Below are positions 24,627-32,848 of a DNA stretch of 37,009 nt, one piece after another. The stretch is from assembly GCA_016207565.1 (NCBI GenBank), contig JACQPK010000032.1, positions 1 to 37,009 on the forward strand, read 5' to 3'. Source of the stretch: Elusimicrobiota bacterium (GTDB taxonomy: Bacteria > Elusimicrobiota > Elusimicrobia > UBA1565 > JACRDR01). Position 1 is the stretch's first letter. Each line of letters begins with the position of its first letter. Below the pieces are notes generated by a model, which did no database searches, had not been told where the DNA came from, and worked only from the letters and a program-made list of their open reading frames with translations. Both the position numbers and the translations under genes were made by a program.

Positions 24627-25622
24627 TTATCCGGCGATGAGGCGCATGACTTTGACGACAAACCAGCTGATGGCCGCGCAGATCGGGAACGTCAGCACCC
24701 AGGCGGTGATGAGCTCCGCGGTGACGCCCCAGCGCACGGCCGACGCCCTCCGGACCGAGCCGACCCCCATGATCGCGGTCGAGATCGTGTGCGTGGTGCT
24801 CAGCGGGATGCCCATGCGCGAGGCGAGCTCGATCGTCGAGGCGGCCGCCATCTCGGCGGCGAAGCCCTGGTGGGTCTCCAGCCGGGTCACTTTCATGCCC
24901 ATCGTTTTCATGATCTCCCATCCGCCGACGATCGTCCCGAGCGCCATGGTGCCGGCGCAGAGGAACATCACCCACTTGGGAATCTCGAAGGACGGTAGCA
25001 CTCCGCCGATGACCAGCGCCATCGTGAAGGTCCCCATGAACTTCTGCCCGTCGTTGGAGCCGTGGCTGAAGGCCATGAACCCGGAGGACAAGACTTGAGC
25101 CCAGCGGAACCAGCCTTTGACCGATCCCGGCGAGGACTTCCGGAAGAGCCAGTAGATCGCGGCCATGATGGCGACCCCGCCGAGGAAGCCGAGGAAGGTC
25201 GAGAAGAGGAGGCCGATGCCGACTTTCTTCCAGCCCGCCAGCACGACGACGCTGGGGCCCGCGGTGGCCAGGCCGGCTCCGGTGAGGCCTGCGACGAGCG
25301 CGTGGGATTCGCTCGTGGGGATGCCCCACTGGGCCGCCGCGGTCGACCAGATGATGATGCCGACCATGGCCCCACCGACCGTGATCAGGTCGACCGCCTT
25401 CGGATCGACGATCCCCTTGCCGATGGTGGAGGCCACGGCCGTTCCCGACAGGACGCCGACGAGGTTGAGCACAGCGGCCATGAGCACCGCCTGCCACGGA
25501 GCGAGGGAGCGCGTGCCGACCACGGTCGCGATCGCGTTGGGCGCGTCCGTCCAGCCGTTCACGAACTCCGCCCCGAGGATGAGCAAGAGCACGACGGCGA
25601 GTCCGAGGCTGATCTCGGGCAT
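24627..25622 (-). CDS. PiT-family inorganic phosphate transporter (copy B)
   Basis: The 331-residue membrane protein has GWTDAPNAIATVVGTR and HGSNDGQKFMGTF in the two PiT signature positions and STTHTISTAIMGVGSVRR in the second half. It is the paralogue of copy A but clearly diverged: the first signature has WTDAPN in place of FHDSAN, and the second HGSNDGQ in place of GGNDAQ, so substrate affinity or coupling may differ. It lies 4 nt after the DUF47-B stop. Confidence 0.93.
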   Translation of the reverse strand: MPEISLGLAVVLLLILGAEFVNGWTDAPNAIATVVGTRSLAPWQAVLMAAVLNLVGVLSGTAVASTIGKGIVDPKAVDLITVGGAMVGIIIWSTAAAQWGIPTSESHALVAGLTGAGLATAGPSVVVLAGWKKVGIGLLFSTFLGFLGGVAIMAAIYWLFRKSSPGSVKGWFRWAQVLSSGFMAFSHGSNDGQKFMGTFTMALVIGGVLPSFEIPKWVMFLCAGTMALGTIVGGWEIMKTMGMKVTRLETHQGFAAEMAAASTIELASRMGIPLSTTHTISTAIMGVGSVRRASAVRWGVTAELITAWVLTFPICAAISWFVVKVMRLIAG

Positions 25623-25626
25623 CGCG

Positions 25627-26253
25627 CTAGCCCTGCTTCACGAGGATGCCTTCGATCGTGTTGGCGATGTCCTCGCATTTGACCGAGGCGGTCTCGATCG
25701 ACTCGTAGATCTCCTTCCACTTGATGACCTCGAGGGGATCGGGCTTGCCGGAGAAGAGCTTGCTCAGCGCGATGCCCAGCTGCTGGTCGCCCGCGTTCTC
25801 GAGCCGGTTGATTTCGATGCAGTAGTCGAGGAGGCGCCGGTTGCTCTTTTGGTTCTTGAGCTCGATGGTCGCCTTGAGCACGTTCTCGGTCGACTGCCAG
25901 AGAATGTCCGCGAGCGCGACGAGATCCTCCGTCGAGTGGTCGACGTGGTAGAGCTTCATGCGTGACGAGACGGATTGGATCAAGTCCACCACGTCGTCCA
26001 TCTCGCTCGCGAGCTCGTGGATGTCCTCGCGATCGAAGGGCGTGATGAAGCTGCGGTTCAGCTTGTCGATGATCTCGTGGGTCGTGATGTCCGCCTCGTG
26101 CTCGATGTCGCGGAGCTTGTCGAAGTCGGGCGATTCCACCGACCAGTTCCGGGCAAGGTCCTTGAACGCTTGGGCGGCGGCGACGTTGTGCCGGGCTTGT
26201 GCCTCGAACAACTCGAAGAACTTCTCTTCTTTGGGGATCAGGCTGATCGCCAT
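25627..26253 (-). CDS. DUF47 / PhoU-like protein (copy B)
   Basis: The 208-residue product has the same length as copy A and the same N-terminus (MAISLIPKEEKFFELFEAQ) and core (LRDIEHEADITTHEIIDKLN, TPFDREDIHELASEMDD). The ATG at 26253 has CAGGAG upstream and matches copy A; the longer in-frame start is rejected. It heads the DUF47-B / PiT-B / porin operon directly after phoR on the same strand, with a 104-nt gap that holds a possible promoter and Pho-box-like repeat. Confidence 0.92.
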   Translation of the reverse strand: MAISLIPKEEKFFELFEAQARHNVAAAQAFKDLARNWSVESPDFDKLRDIEHEADITTHEIIDKLNRSFITPFDREDIHELASEMDDVVDLIQSVSSRMKLYHVDHSTEDLVALADILWQSTENVLKATIELKNQKSNRRLLDYCIEINRLENAGDQQLGIALSKLFSGKPDPLEVIKWKEIYESIETASVKCEDIANTIEGILVKQG

Positions 26254-26287
26254 GGGGGTCTCCTGCTGTCGGATGGTTGACGGCGGC

Positions 26288-26356
26288 ATGATACCGCCGA
26301 GCCGGCGCGCGCCTCCATGGACCGCAGGCAAAACCCGGATTACGGCCGGATGACAA
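26288..26356 (-). promoter_or_regulatory. Upstream region of the phosphate operon with Pho-box-like repeat
   Basis: Just after the phoR stop, the minus strand has TTGTCATCCGG directly followed by CCGTAATCCGG (26356-26335): two 11-bp repeats, 8 of 11 identical, and the first resembles the PhoB half-site CTGTCAT (6/7). TATCAT at 26293-26288 may be the -10, but it is 41 bp away, farther than in classical Pho promoters. Confidence 0.35.
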
Positions 26357-26357
26357 C

Positions 26358-27281
26358 TCAGGCGATGGGCAGCGTGAAGCGGAACGTGGAGCCGCGGCCG
26401 ACCTCGCTGGCGACGGTGACGGCGCCCCCGTGCAGCTCGACGAGGTGCTTCACGATGGAGAGGCCGAGCCCGGTGCCTCCGAGCTCGCGCGACCTGGCCT
26501 TGTCGACGCGGTAGAATCGCTCGAACACGCGAGGCAGCGCCTCGGGAGGGATCCCCGCGCCGTTGTCTTCGACGGAGACCGCGACGAAGCCCTCGGTCCG
26601 TTCCGCGCTCAGCCGCACGGTACCGTTTTCGCCCGTGTACTTGATCGCGTTGTCGAGGAGGTTCGTCAGCATTTGGCGGAGCTGTCCGCGGTCGGCGCGC
26701 ACGTCGGGAAAGCCGTGGAGCGGCTCGAGGCGCAAGACGATGCGCTTCTTTGCGGCGAGCGGCTTCATCGTCGCCGCGACGGAGCCCGCGAGCTCGGTGA
26801 GCGCGACGCGCTCGAACTTCGGCGGTTGCTTCCCGCTCTCGAGCGCCGCGAGGGAGAGCAGGTCGTCGACGAGTCGCGCCATCCGGTCGGCGTTCTCCGA
26901 AATCTCGCGGACGAACTCAACACGCTCCGCGTCGGTGCCCTCCGGGCGCTCCAGCGTCTCGGCGAAGACCTTGATCGAGGCGAGCGGCGTCCGCAGCTCG
27001 TGGGAGACGTTCGAGACGAACTCGTGGCGCACTTCCTCGAGCCGCTTCAGCTCCGAAAGGTCGTGCTGGAACCGCTCGGCCAGAAGGTTGAGCGTCATGC
27101 CGAGCCGGCCGAGCGGCGTCGAGGGCGGGAGGCGTACGCGGGCGTCGTGCTCGCCGCGCGCGAGGCGGTCCGCCACCGCGGACACCTCGCGGAGGGCGGA
27201 GGCGTGGCGGAGGCGGAACCAGAGCGCGCACCCCGCGGCGGCGGCCGCGGCCCCGAGGCAGAAGGCAAGCCATGGCGCCAT
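26358..27281 (-). CDS. phoR: PhoR-like sensor histidine kinase
   Basis: The 307-residue kinase has one N-terminal membrane segment (residues 1-24), a HAMP-like linker, a HisKA domain with His95 (in the longer numbering) in FVSNVSHELRTPLASIK, and a HATPase domain with NLLDNAIKYT (N box), DNGAGIPPEA (G1) and GTGLGLSIVKHLVELHGG (G2). It has no PAS or periplasmic sensor domain, so it is shorter than E. coli PhoR and probably senses through partners such as PiT/DUF47. The ATG at 27281 overlaps the phoB stop (TGATG), coupling the two; a TTG one codon earlier is also possible. The symbol rests on the neighbouring phosphate genes. Confidence 0.88.
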   Translation of the reverse strand: MAPWLAFCLGAAAAAAGCALWFRLRHASALREVSAVADRLARGEHDARVRLPPSTPLGRLGMTLNLLAERFQHDLSELKRLEEVRHEFVSNVSHELRTPLASIKVFAETLERPEGTDAERVEFVREISENADRMARLVDDLLSLAALESGKQPPKFERVALTELAGSVAATMKPLAAKKRIVLRLEPLHGFPDVRADRGQLRQMLTNLLDNAIKYTGENGTVRLSAERTEGFVAVSVEDNGAGIPPEALPRVFERFYRVDKARSRELGGTGLGLSIVKHLVELHGGAVTVASEVGRGSTFRFTLPIA

Positions 27282-27955
27282 CAATCGGCCTTGAGCCGGT
27301 AGCCGACGTTCTTGACGGTGACGAGCCGGGGCGCCTCCGGGCCCAGGCGCTCACGGAGCCGGAGGACGTGCTGATCCACCGTGCGAGTGTCGAGCTCGAG
27401 GCCCTTGTCGTAGCCCCACACCCGCTCGAGGATCTGCTCGCGCGTGAGCGCCTTGCCGTCCGCTTCCATGAAGCACCGGAGGAGGTCGAACTCCTTCGAG
27501 CTCAGGTGGACCGCGCGGCCGGAGCACTTGGCCTCGTAGCGCTCGAGATCGAGCTCAAGGGGCCCGGCGCGCAGCGCCGCCGGCCTCGCCGCGGGCCCGA
27601 CGCGCTTGAGGATCGCCTTCACGCGCGCCAGGAGCTCGCGCAGGCTGAACGGCTTGGTCACGTAGTCGTCGGCGCCGAGCTCGAGCCCGAGGACGCGGTC
27701 GATCTCCTCGCCGCGGGCGGTCAGCATCAGGATGGGCGTCTGCGACTTCTGGCGGATGGCCCGGCACACCCCGTAGCCGTCGACCTTGGGGAGCATGACG
27801 TCGAGGATCACGAGGTCGGGCTTCTCGCGGCCGAAGGCCTCCAGCCCCGCCTGGCCGTCCGTCGCGGTCGCGACCTTGTAGCCCTCGCGCTCCAGGTTGA
27901 ACCGGAGGCCTTTCAGGAGGGACCTCTCATCCTCGACGATCAGTATCTTCGCCAA
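27281..27955 (-). CDS. phoB: PhoB-like OmpR-family response regulator
   Basis: The 224-residue regulator has a receiver domain with the acidic pair at Glu8/Asp9 (IVEDE), the phospho-acceptor Asp52 (LVILDVMLP) and VTKPFSLRE, then a winged-helix DNA-binding domain (LSSKEFDLLRCFMEAD, TRTVDQHVLRLRERLG, VKNVGYRLKAD). It would control the adjacent phosphate genes. The start is TTG; TAGAAT ends 7 nt before it and no Shine-Dalgarno exists, so the message is probably leaderless. Confidence 0.9.
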   Translation of the reverse strand: MAKILIVEDERSLLKGLRFNLEREGYKVATATDGQAGLEAFGREKPDLVILDVMLPKVDGYGVCRAIRQKSQTPILMLTARGEEIDRVLGLELGADDYVTKPFSLRELLARVKAILKRVGPAARPAALRAGPLELDLERYEAKCSGRAVHLSSKEFDLLRCFMEADGKALTREQILERVWGYDKGLELDTRTVDQHVLRLRERLGPEAPRLVTVKNVGYRLKAD

Positions 27956-27962
27956 CCCGGGT

Positions 27963-28022
27963 ATTCTATCAAACGCCCGTCACCGAGGGTTTCCGTCCCC
28001 GTCGCGCGCCGGCCGCTATAAT
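27963..28022. promoter_or_regulatory. Divergent promoters of phoB and the CBS-domain gene
   Basis: The 76-nt gap carries TAGAAT on the minus strand (27968-27963, 7 nt before the phoB TTG) and TATAAT on the plus strand (28017-28022, 9 nt before the CBS ATG). Neither gene has a Shine-Dalgarno. One GTGACG copy lies at 27983-27978. Confidence 0.55.
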
Positions 28023-28031
28023 GACCCCGGC

Positions 28032-28607
28032 ATGCCTATCGACTGGAAGGTCCTCACCGCCAAGCAGGTCATGCGGCGGCGGGTCGCGACGCTGGGACCC
28101 GACGACTCGCTCCGCGACGCCGCCGAGCTGTTCCTCGAGGAGGGCGTCTCCGGCGCGCCGGTCGTCGACGACGACGGGCGGGTCCTCGGCGTGATCTCGC
28201 AGACGGATCTCATGCGGCGCACGTGCGAGTCCGCGCTGGGGCAGCTTCCCCCGTTCTACTACGAGGGATCGGAGATCCGCGTCGCGAGGGTCGCGCCCGC
28301 GCACGACCTCTCTCCGGTCCGGGAGGCGATGAGCCGCGAGGTCGTCTCCGTCGAGGAGGACGTCCCGGTCCCCGACATCGCGGGGCTGATGGCGGAGCGC
28401 GGCATCCATCGCGTCCTCGTCACCCGCGGCGGGGAGCTCAGGGGCATCGTCAGCACGTTAGACATCGTGCGGCTCGTGGCTGACCAGGCGGAGCGGGAGC
28501 TGCCGAAGGCGCCGCCGGCGACGCGCCGGGAGAGGACGGCCAAGCCCGCGCGAAGGACCGCGCGGGCGACGCGGCGCCGCCCGCCGGCCCGGGCCCGCCG
28601 CGACTGA
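28032..28607 (+). CDS. Tandem CBS-domain protein with basic tail
   Basis: The 191-residue product has two CBS domains: [20 protein letters not shown] ... [21 protein letters not shown] and [20 protein letters not shown] ... [20 protein letters not shown]. Such pairs bind adenosine nucleotides and act as energy or redox sensors. The last 35 residues are Arg/Ala-rich ([19 protein letters not shown]) and may bind nucleic acid or phosphate-rich surfaces. TATAAT ends 9 nt before the ATG with no Shine-Dalgarno, so the transcript has almost no leader. Confidence 0.9.
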   Translation: MPIDWKVLTAKQVMRRRVATLGPDDSLRDAAELFLEEGVSGAPVVDDDGRVLGVISQTDLMRRTCESALGQLPPFYYEGSEIRVARVAPAHDLSPVREAMSREVVSVEEDVPVPDIAGLMAERGIHRVLVTRGGELRGIVSTLDIVRLVADQAERELPKAPPATRRERTAKPARRTARATRRRPPARARRD

Positions 28608-28635
28608 GGGCTCCGCAATCTCGTAAAATGGCGGC

Positions 28636-29046
28636 GTGAAGGTCCTATTCATCTGTATCCACAACTCGGCGCGCAGCCAGATGGCCGAGGCCTTCCTCAA
28701 TAAGTTGGGCGGGGGCCGGGTCGCCGCCGAGAGCGCCGGCATCGAGCCCGGCACGCTCAACCCGATCGTCGTCGAGGCGATGCGCGAGAGCGGCATCGAC
28801 ATCTCGGGCCACAAGACCAAGGCGGTCTCCGGGATGCTCGGCCGGCCGTGGGACCTCGTTGTGACCGTCTGCGACGAGGCGAGCGCCGAGCGCTGCCCGG
28901 TGTTCCCGGGCAAGGTCCGCCGCGAGCACTGGGGCTTTCCGGACCCATCAGCGTTCGCGGGCACCCATTCGGTGCGCCTGGCGAAGACCCGCGAGGTCCG
29001 CGACGCGATCCGAGCCCGGATCGAGAGCTTCCTGAAGACGCTCTAG
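28636..29046 (+). CDS. arsC: Arsenate reductase, low-molecular-weight phosphatase type
   Basis: The 136-residue enzyme has the P-loop CIHNSARS (Cys7-x5-Arg13), the two further redox cysteines Cys79 (VTVCDEAS) and Cys87 (RCPVFPG), and the general acid Asp103 in FPDPSAF. This matches the thioredoxin-linked ArsC of the pI258 type, which reduces arsenate to arsenite in the cytoplasm. No ars transporter or regulator is next to it, but arsenate enters by phosphate carriers such as those here. The start is GTG, with TAAAAT ending 6 nt upstream and no Shine-Dalgarno (leaderless). Confidence 0.93.
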   Translation: MKVLFICIHNSARSQMAEAFLNKLGGGRVAAESAGIEPGTLNPIVVEAMRESGIDISGHKTKAVSGMLGRPWDLVVTVCDEASAERCPVFPGKVRREHWGFPDPSAFAGTHSVRLAKTREVRDAIRARIESFLKTL

Positions 29047-29078
29047 CCCCTCCCTCGCCGGAGGAGGTATACTGAGGC

Positions 29079-29210
29079 GTGGCCAAGCGCGCAAAGCCCG
29101 CTCGTGGGCGCTCTCGTCGGGCGCCTCGCTGGGATCCAGCCGACAAGCTTTGGGTTCACGGCGCGGCACAAGCGCTGATCGCTCACGTCGCTCACCTAAA
29201 GCGGCCTTGA
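29079..29210 (+). CDS. Tiny basic protein coupled to the nucleotidyltransferase
   Basis: A 43-codon frame starts at GTG 29079 and encodes M-A-K-R-A-K-P-A-R-G-R-S-R-R-A then WDPADKLWVHGAAQALIAHV. Two signals support it: TATACT ends 5 nt before the GTG (a leaderless promoter; GGAGG 11 nt upstream is an alternative), and its TGA stop overlaps the TTG start of the next gene (TTGA). No family is recognised. Position and size suggest an antitoxin-like or partner protein, which is a guess. Confidence 0.5.
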   Translation: MAKRAKPARGRSRRAPRWDPADKLWVHGAAQALIAHVAHLKRP

Positions 29211-29749
29211 GGCTCGACTACCCACACCTCAGGGTCTTAGCCCGGCTCAATCGCTCTAGGGTCGATTATGTGCTGATCGGCATGCTGGCGATCAATCACT
29301 ATGCCGACGACCCCGCCGCTGCTTTTTTCACGGAAGACTGCGACGTGCTCCTTCGCCCGAGCGCCGAGAACCTACAGCGCGCCATCCGGGGGATGCTCGC
29401 CGAGGGTTATGAGCTCTTCGCGGGCGACGAGCCGTTGCCCGATGCCGACGCGCTCGTGGTCCGCCGAATGCTCGAACACCGTGCGACGATTCGAGGAAGA
29501 AGGCAGGATGCTCTCGGGATCGATCTGGTTCTTGATGCGGGCAAGATGACCTACTCTGAGTGGGGCAAGGGTCGCCGAGTGTTTCAAGTGGGCCCCATTC
29601 GCGTTCCCTGCGCGGCGCTCGAGAAGCTGCTGCTGGCGAAGAAACGAGCGAATCGTCCCAAGGACCGCGCCTTCCTCGCACTCTATCGGGCGGGGCTCAA
29701 GACCGCGGGCCGTCCGCGTCGGGCGGCGAAGCCTCGCCGGTCGCGCTGA
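29207..29749 (+). CDS. Nucleotidyltransferase-like protein (AbiEii/MNT-like)
   Basis: The 180-residue product has YVLIGMLAINHYADDP and FFTEDCDVLLRPSAENLQRA, the layout of the nucleotidyltransferase fold seen in AbiEii and MNT-type proteins (a G-x-x-A segment, then T-x-D-x-D). The C-terminal part ALEKLLLAKKRANRPKD is typical of these proteins, and the last 20 residues are basic. The TTG at 29207 is chosen because it overlaps the stop of the small upstream gene and gives a normal N-terminus; a GTG-type start at 29150 would read through that gene in another frame. Such enzymes modify nucleotides, tRNA or proteins in toxin-antitoxin and phage-defence pairs. Confidence 0.75.
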   Translation: MRLDYPHLRVLARLNRSRVDYVLIGMLAINHYADDPAAAFFTEDCDVLLRPSAENLQRAIRGMLAEGYELFAGDEPLPDADALVVRRMLEHRATIRGRRQDALGIDLVLDAGKMTYSEWGKGRRVFQVGPIRVPCAALEKLLLAKKRANRPKDRAFLALYRAGLKTAGRPRRAAKPRRSR

Positions 29750-29767
29750 CAGGGTACGGCGCGCCGC

Positions 29768-31300
29768 TCAGGTCTTTCCCGCCGGCTTGGGGGAGGCTCC
29801 CGCGGCGTCGGGGGCGGGCGCGGGCGCCTGGGCCGCGACCGGCTTGCTCGCGGGGGTGGCTCGGGTCTGCGCCCAATCGCGGATCTGCTTGATCTGCTCC
29901 GCCATCGTCGTGGAGAGCGGCACCATGAGGCTGGCCTGCTTGCGGATGTCGTCGGCGGTCATGCGGCGCTTCTCGGACAGCGTCTCGATCCGCGCCGCGA
30001 TGATCGCCTGCTCGATCTCGGCGCCGCTCCAGCCCTCGAACCGATAGAGCAGATAGTCCATCTGGATCTCGCCCGGCTGCATGCCGTTCTTGGCGAGGTG
30101 CAGATTGATGATCGCCTTGCGCTCGTCCTCGTTGGGCAGGTCGCAGAAGAAGACTTGGTCGAATCTTCCCTTGCGGATGATCTCCGCGGGCAGGTTCTCG
30201 ATGCGGTTGGCCGTGGCGGCGACGAAGATCAAGGGAGGCTTTTCCTGCATCCAGGTCAGGAAGTTCGAGAACACCATCGATTGGGGCGAGGCGATATCCT
30301 TGGGCGTGCTGAGGCTGGCCTCCATCTCGTCGATCCACAGGACGGCCGGGGCGAGGTCCTCGACGGTTTTGAGCGCGCGCGCGAAAGTCGCCTCCGGGCT
30401 CCCATAGACGCCCGAGAATACCATGCTCATATCGAGCCGGAAGAGGGGGACCTGCCAGAGCCCCGCGATGGACTTGGCCAGGAGGCTCTTTCCGCAGCCG
30501 GCGATGCCCATGATCAGCACGCCCTTCGGGACCGGCACGCCCGCCTTGACCGCTTCCTGGGTGAAGGTCTGCTTGCGCTTGAGGGCCCAGTCCTTCACGT
30601 TCTCGTGCCCGCCGACGTGCGTGAGGTCGTGCCGGAGGGGGACGAACTCGAGGAAGCCGGAGCGCTTCGCCAGGGCGGCCTTTTCCTGGAATATCTCGTC
30701 GAGGAGACGGGAGCCGGCCTGCCCGACGGAGAACGCGCGATGCAGGACGTGCTCGGCCTCGTGCAGCGCGAGGCCCCGCAGCGCCAAGACGAGCTGCGAC
30801 TGCAGCTCGGCCGTGAGCTGGGCGCCCGGATACAGGGACTGGACCTTCGCGACCTGGGCCTGCACCTCCTCGGCGGACGGCGCCCCCGCTTCGATCGAGC
30901 ACACCTCCCGCTCGAGCGACGGTGGAATCTCGCTTCGTTGCCCGAGCAGCACCACCGCGGCGGGATAATCCCGGCGCAGGAACATATAGATCTCGCGGAG
31001 CGCGCGCGCGGGGCGGGCGTCGGCGAGGAAGGGGGCGAGGTCCTTCATGACGTAGAGGCCGCGGCGCGGCTGGAGGATGACGTAGCTGAGCGCGGCGAGC
31101 GGGTCGCGGGTGTCGACGCTCGGGATCGGAGGGTCCATGCCCCGCACGCAGCTCCAGGTCGTGACCGTCCCGCCGGAGAAGTATTGGGCCGCGAGCTGCC
31201 GGAGCTGGCCGAGGACGCGCTCCTCCTCGTTCGTCTCGATGGAGATGATCGGGTGCCGGCCCCGGATCGCGCGCCCAAACGCCTCTGCTAGTCCCGCCAC
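29768..31300 (-). CDS. Ycf46-like AAA+ ATPase
   Basis: The 510-residue product has an N-terminal domain typical of Ycf46 proteins (AIRGRHPIISIETNEEERVL, VLLGQRSEIPPSLE) and an AAA+ domain with Walker A GIAGCGKS (265-272), LFRLDMSMVFSGVYGSPE, Walker B VLWIDEME (Asp324, Glu325), sensor 1 AATAN and arginine-finger region IRKGRFDQVFF. Ycf46 was described in cyanobacteria and chloroplasts, with links to inorganic carbon use; related ATPases occur widely. The C-terminus is Ala/Pro-rich. The start is GTG with TATAGT ending 6 nt upstream and no Shine-Dalgarno. It converges with the nucleotidyltransferase gene with only 18 nt between. Confidence 0.88.
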   Translation of the reverse strand: MAGLAEAFGRAIRGRHPIISIETNEEERVLGQLRQLAAQYFSGGTVTTWSCVRGMDPPIPSVDTRDPLAALSYVILQPRRGLYVMKDLAPFLADARPARALREIYMFLRRDYPAAVVLLGQRSEIPPSLEREVCSIEAGAPSAEEVQAQVAKVQSLYPGAQLTAELQSQLVLALRGLALHEAEHVLHRAFSVGQAGSRLLDEIFQEKAALAKRSGFLEFVPLRHDLTHVGGHENVKDWALKRKQTFTQEAVKAGVPVPKGVLIMGIAGCGKSLLAKSIAGLWQVPLFRLDMSMVFSGVYGSPEATFARALKTVEDLAPAVLWIDEMEASLSTPKDIASPQSMVFSNFLTWMQEKPPLIFVAATANRIENLPAEIIRKGRFDQVFFCDLPNEDERKAIINLHLAKNGMQPGEIQMDYLLYRFEGWSGAEIEQAIIAARIETLSEKRRMTADDIRKQASLMVPLSTTMAEQIKQIRDWAQTRATPASKPVAAQAPAPAPDAAGASPKPAGKT

Positions 31301-31345
31301 GGGCTTACTATACCAGCTAGAGTCGCGGTTGCCCAGGTCGCGAAA

Positions 31346-32848
31346 CTACGAGCGCGGCTCGGGGGAAGGCGGCGCCGGGGCCGGCGTCACCGAGTTGCCG
31401 TCGGCGTCCACCACGCGGACCGGGGCGATCTGGCCCAGCTCGGCGCGGATCTTCGCGGCGTCTCCCACGATCACGACCTGGAGGTCGCCCGCGCGCAGAT
31501 GCGCGCGCGCCGCGGCCTGGACGTCGTCGGCGGTCACCGCCGCGATCCGCTCGCGGTAGCGAGCGACGGTGTCTCCCGGGAGTCCGTAAAGCTGCATGCC
31601 CGCGATCTGGCCGCCGATCGATTGGATCGTCTGCTGCCGCAGCACGAAGGTGCCGGCCATGAAGCGCTTCACCGCGGCGAGCTCCTCCTCCGGCACCTTC
31701 TCGTCGCGCATGCGGCTGAACTCCCGGAGCATCTCGAGGAGCGCTTTTGCGGTCGCGTCCGTCTGGACGTCCGCCTCGGCGGAGAACACGCCGCCTTTCT
31801 TGAGCGCCTGGACCGCGGAGCCAGCGCCGTAGGCCCAGTTGTTGGTCTCGCGGAGGTTCTTCTCGAGGCGGCCGGTGATCGGCATCTGGCCCAAGACGTA
31901 GTTCATGACGGCGACCGCGTAGTAGTCGGGCGCGTCGCGCGCGATGGAGCGGTGGCCGACGCGGATCGCCGACTGGATCGAGCCGGGCATGTCGATGACG
32001 TCGATCGTCATGCCGCGCGCCGGCGCCGCGGGAGCCTGCTCGGCGACGGCCGGGACCTCGTCGGGGAGGGGGACGGCGGACGGCTTCCAGCCGCCGAAGT
32101 GCTTCTCGGCGAGCTTCCTCAGCTCCGGCATGGAGACGGCGCCGCTGACGGCGAGCACCGCGCCGTCCGGGCGCACGGTCGCCGCTTGGAACGCCTTCAC
32201 GTCGTCGAGCGTGATGGAGGCGACCGAGGCGGCGTCCGCCTGCCGGCCGTACGGGTGGCCCTCGAAGATCCTCTCGCCGAGACGGCGGTCGGCGACCTTG
32301 CCGGGGTCGCCCAACTCGGCCTGGAGGCCGACCTGGGCTTCGGCCTTGATGCGGTCGAACTCGCCCTGCGGCAGCGCGGGCTCGCGGAGCATCGCGGACA
32401 TGAGCCCCAAGGACTTATCGAGGTTCTCCTTCGTGGTGAACAGCGTGGCGACCATGCCGTCCGCCTGCGCGTCGACCGACAGCGTCGCGCCGAGGTCGTC
32501 GAGCTTCTCGGCGAAGCGCGCGCGCGGCAGGTTGCGCGTGCCTTCCATCATGAGCGAGGCCACGAAGCCGGCGAGCCCCGCCTTGCCGTCGGGCTCGAAG
32601 GCGGAGCCGCCGTACGGCAGGACGACGCGCACCGACACGATCGGCAGCCGCGAGACCTGCGCCAAGGCGATCTTCATGCCGCGCTTGAGTTGCGCCTCCT
32701 CGGGTGCGGAGACCGAGAAAGGTCGCGCCGGGCCGGGCTCGACGGGAGTGGCGCGGTCGAGTTCGGTCGTGGGGACGGACTTCGGTAGCTCCTGCGCGAA
32801 GGCTTGCGGCGCCAGCGCGAGGAGGGCGGCGACGAGAAGGCGGTTCAT
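31346..32848 (-). CDS. M16-family peptidase-like protein, zinc motif absent
   Basis: The 500-residue product has a signal peptide (MNRLLVAALLALAPQAFAQ) and the M16 fold (SRLPIVSVRVVLPYGGSAFE, then two halves). The zinc motif position reads GFVASLMMEGT in place of HxxEH, so it is not catalytic. It keeps the second-half R/Y motif (RLEKNLRETNNWAYG), as in the non-catalytic partner of heterodimeric M16B pairs. It begins at the ATG at 32848 that overlaps the stop of the active partner (ATGA). Periplasmic. Confidence 0.9.
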   Translation of the reverse strand: MNRLLVAALLALAPQAFAQELPKSVPTTELDRATPVEPGPARPFSVSAPEEAQLKRGMKIALAQVSRLPIVSVRVVLPYGGSAFEPDGKAGLAGFVASLMMEGTRNLPRARFAEKLDDLGATLSVDAQADGMVATLFTTKENLDKSLGLMSAMLREPALPQGEFDRIKAEAQVGLQAELGDPGKVADRRLGERIFEGHPYGRQADAASVASITLDDVKAFQAATVRPDGAVLAVSGAVSMPELRKLAEKHFGGWKPSAVPLPDEVPAVAEQAPAAPARGMTIDVIDMPGSIQSAIRVGHRSIARDAPDYYAVAVMNYVLGQMPITGRLEKNLRETNNWAYGAGSAVQALKKGGVFSAEADVQTDATAKALLEMLREFSRMRDEKVPEEELAAVKRFMAGTFVLRQQTIQSIGGQIAGMQLYGLPGDTVARYRERIAAVTADDVQAAARAHLRAGDLQVVIVGDAAKIRAELGQIAPVRVVDADGNSVTPAPAPPSPEPRS

